Below, one piece after another: positions 20,412 through 20,454 of a stretch of 20,454 nt of DNA; position 1 is the stretch's first letter, and the number at the start of each line of letters is the position of its first letter. Made by a program: the position numbers and the translations under genes. Below the pieces are notes generated by a model. That model worked only from the letters and a program-made list of their open reading frames with translations. It was not told the DNA's origin and searched no databases. The stretch is from contig DALH01000038.1 in the NCBI GenBank assembly GCA_002499405.1, positions 1-20,454 of the forward strand, read 5' to 3'. The DNA is from Candidatus Micrarchaeota archaeon UBA95 (GTDB taxonomy: Archaea; Micrarchaeota; Micrarchaeia; Norongarragalinales; Norongarragalinaceae).

Positions 20412-20430
20412 TTCTTTTTGTAAAAAAGAA
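20412..20430. repeat. T/A-rich palindrome upstream of the NUDIX gene
   Basis: Perfect 8-bp inverted repeat (TTCTTTTT and AAAAAGAA) around a 3-nt centre, in the gap before the NUDIX gene. It resembles the palindrome after polC: on the minus strand the centre reads TTTACAAA, as it does on the plus strand there. It could be the terminator of a gene beyond the window edge. It also overlaps the best TATA-like stretch for the NUDIX gene (about 20420-20427 on the minus strand), so promoter and terminator roles cannot be separated. Confidence 0.45.
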
Positions 20431-20454
20431 CTTTGATGAAGAAAAAACTAACTG

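Overview
The window is a densely packed stretch of an archaeal chromosome (GC-rich, third codon positions strongly G/C). Archaeal origin is shown directly by the gene content: the large subunit of the D-family DNA polymerase, aIF5B, aIF1 (SUI1), the RNase P protein Rpp29, RNA polymerase subunit P, and the archaeal/eukaryotic-type ribosomal proteins eL19, eL32 and eS4, all in the classical archaeal S10-spc order. PolD excludes lineages that lack it (for example Sulfolobales-type Crenarchaeota). Several short ribosomal proteins and the missing adk after secY would fit a reduced DPANN-type archaeon, but the phylum is inference only. No mobile elements, CRISPR arrays, rRNA or tRNA genes, or inteins were found.

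Left part, plus strand (1-5905): polC (PolD DP2), then a T-rich terminator-like region with a 12-bp-arm palindrome, a probable promoter, infB (aIF5B), and a family 2 glycosyltransferase joined to infB by a 4-nt ATGA overlap. The glycosyltransferase meets the minus-strand operon tail-to-tail with only 4 nt between the two stop codons.

Right part, minus strand (19903 down to 5910): one apparent superoperon, read right to left: rpoP, uL3, uL4, uL23, uL2, uS19, uL22, uS3, uL29, aIF1, Rpp29, uS17, uL14, uL24, eS4, uL5, uS14, uS8, uL6, eL32, eL19, uL18, uS5, uL30, uL15, secY, a divergent GPN-loop-type GTPase, and a small three-helix membrane protein. Genes overlap by 1-20 nt or are separated by 1-39 nt. 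A convincing TATA/BRE lies upstream of rpoP, and a weaker one lies in the widest ribosomal gap (before rnp1). Beyond rpoP, on the same strand, sits a separate NUDIX hydrolase gene.

The genes serve ribosome assembly, translation initiation, tRNA 5' processing, transcription and protein export. Most of the window is canonical. The best candidate for something new is the two-gene tail after secY: a GPN-loop GTPase relative whose GPN and DTPG motifs are both altered, followed by an unrecognised 110-residue membrane protein, in the place where other archaea usually carry adk and an Oxa1/EMC3-like DUF106 gene.
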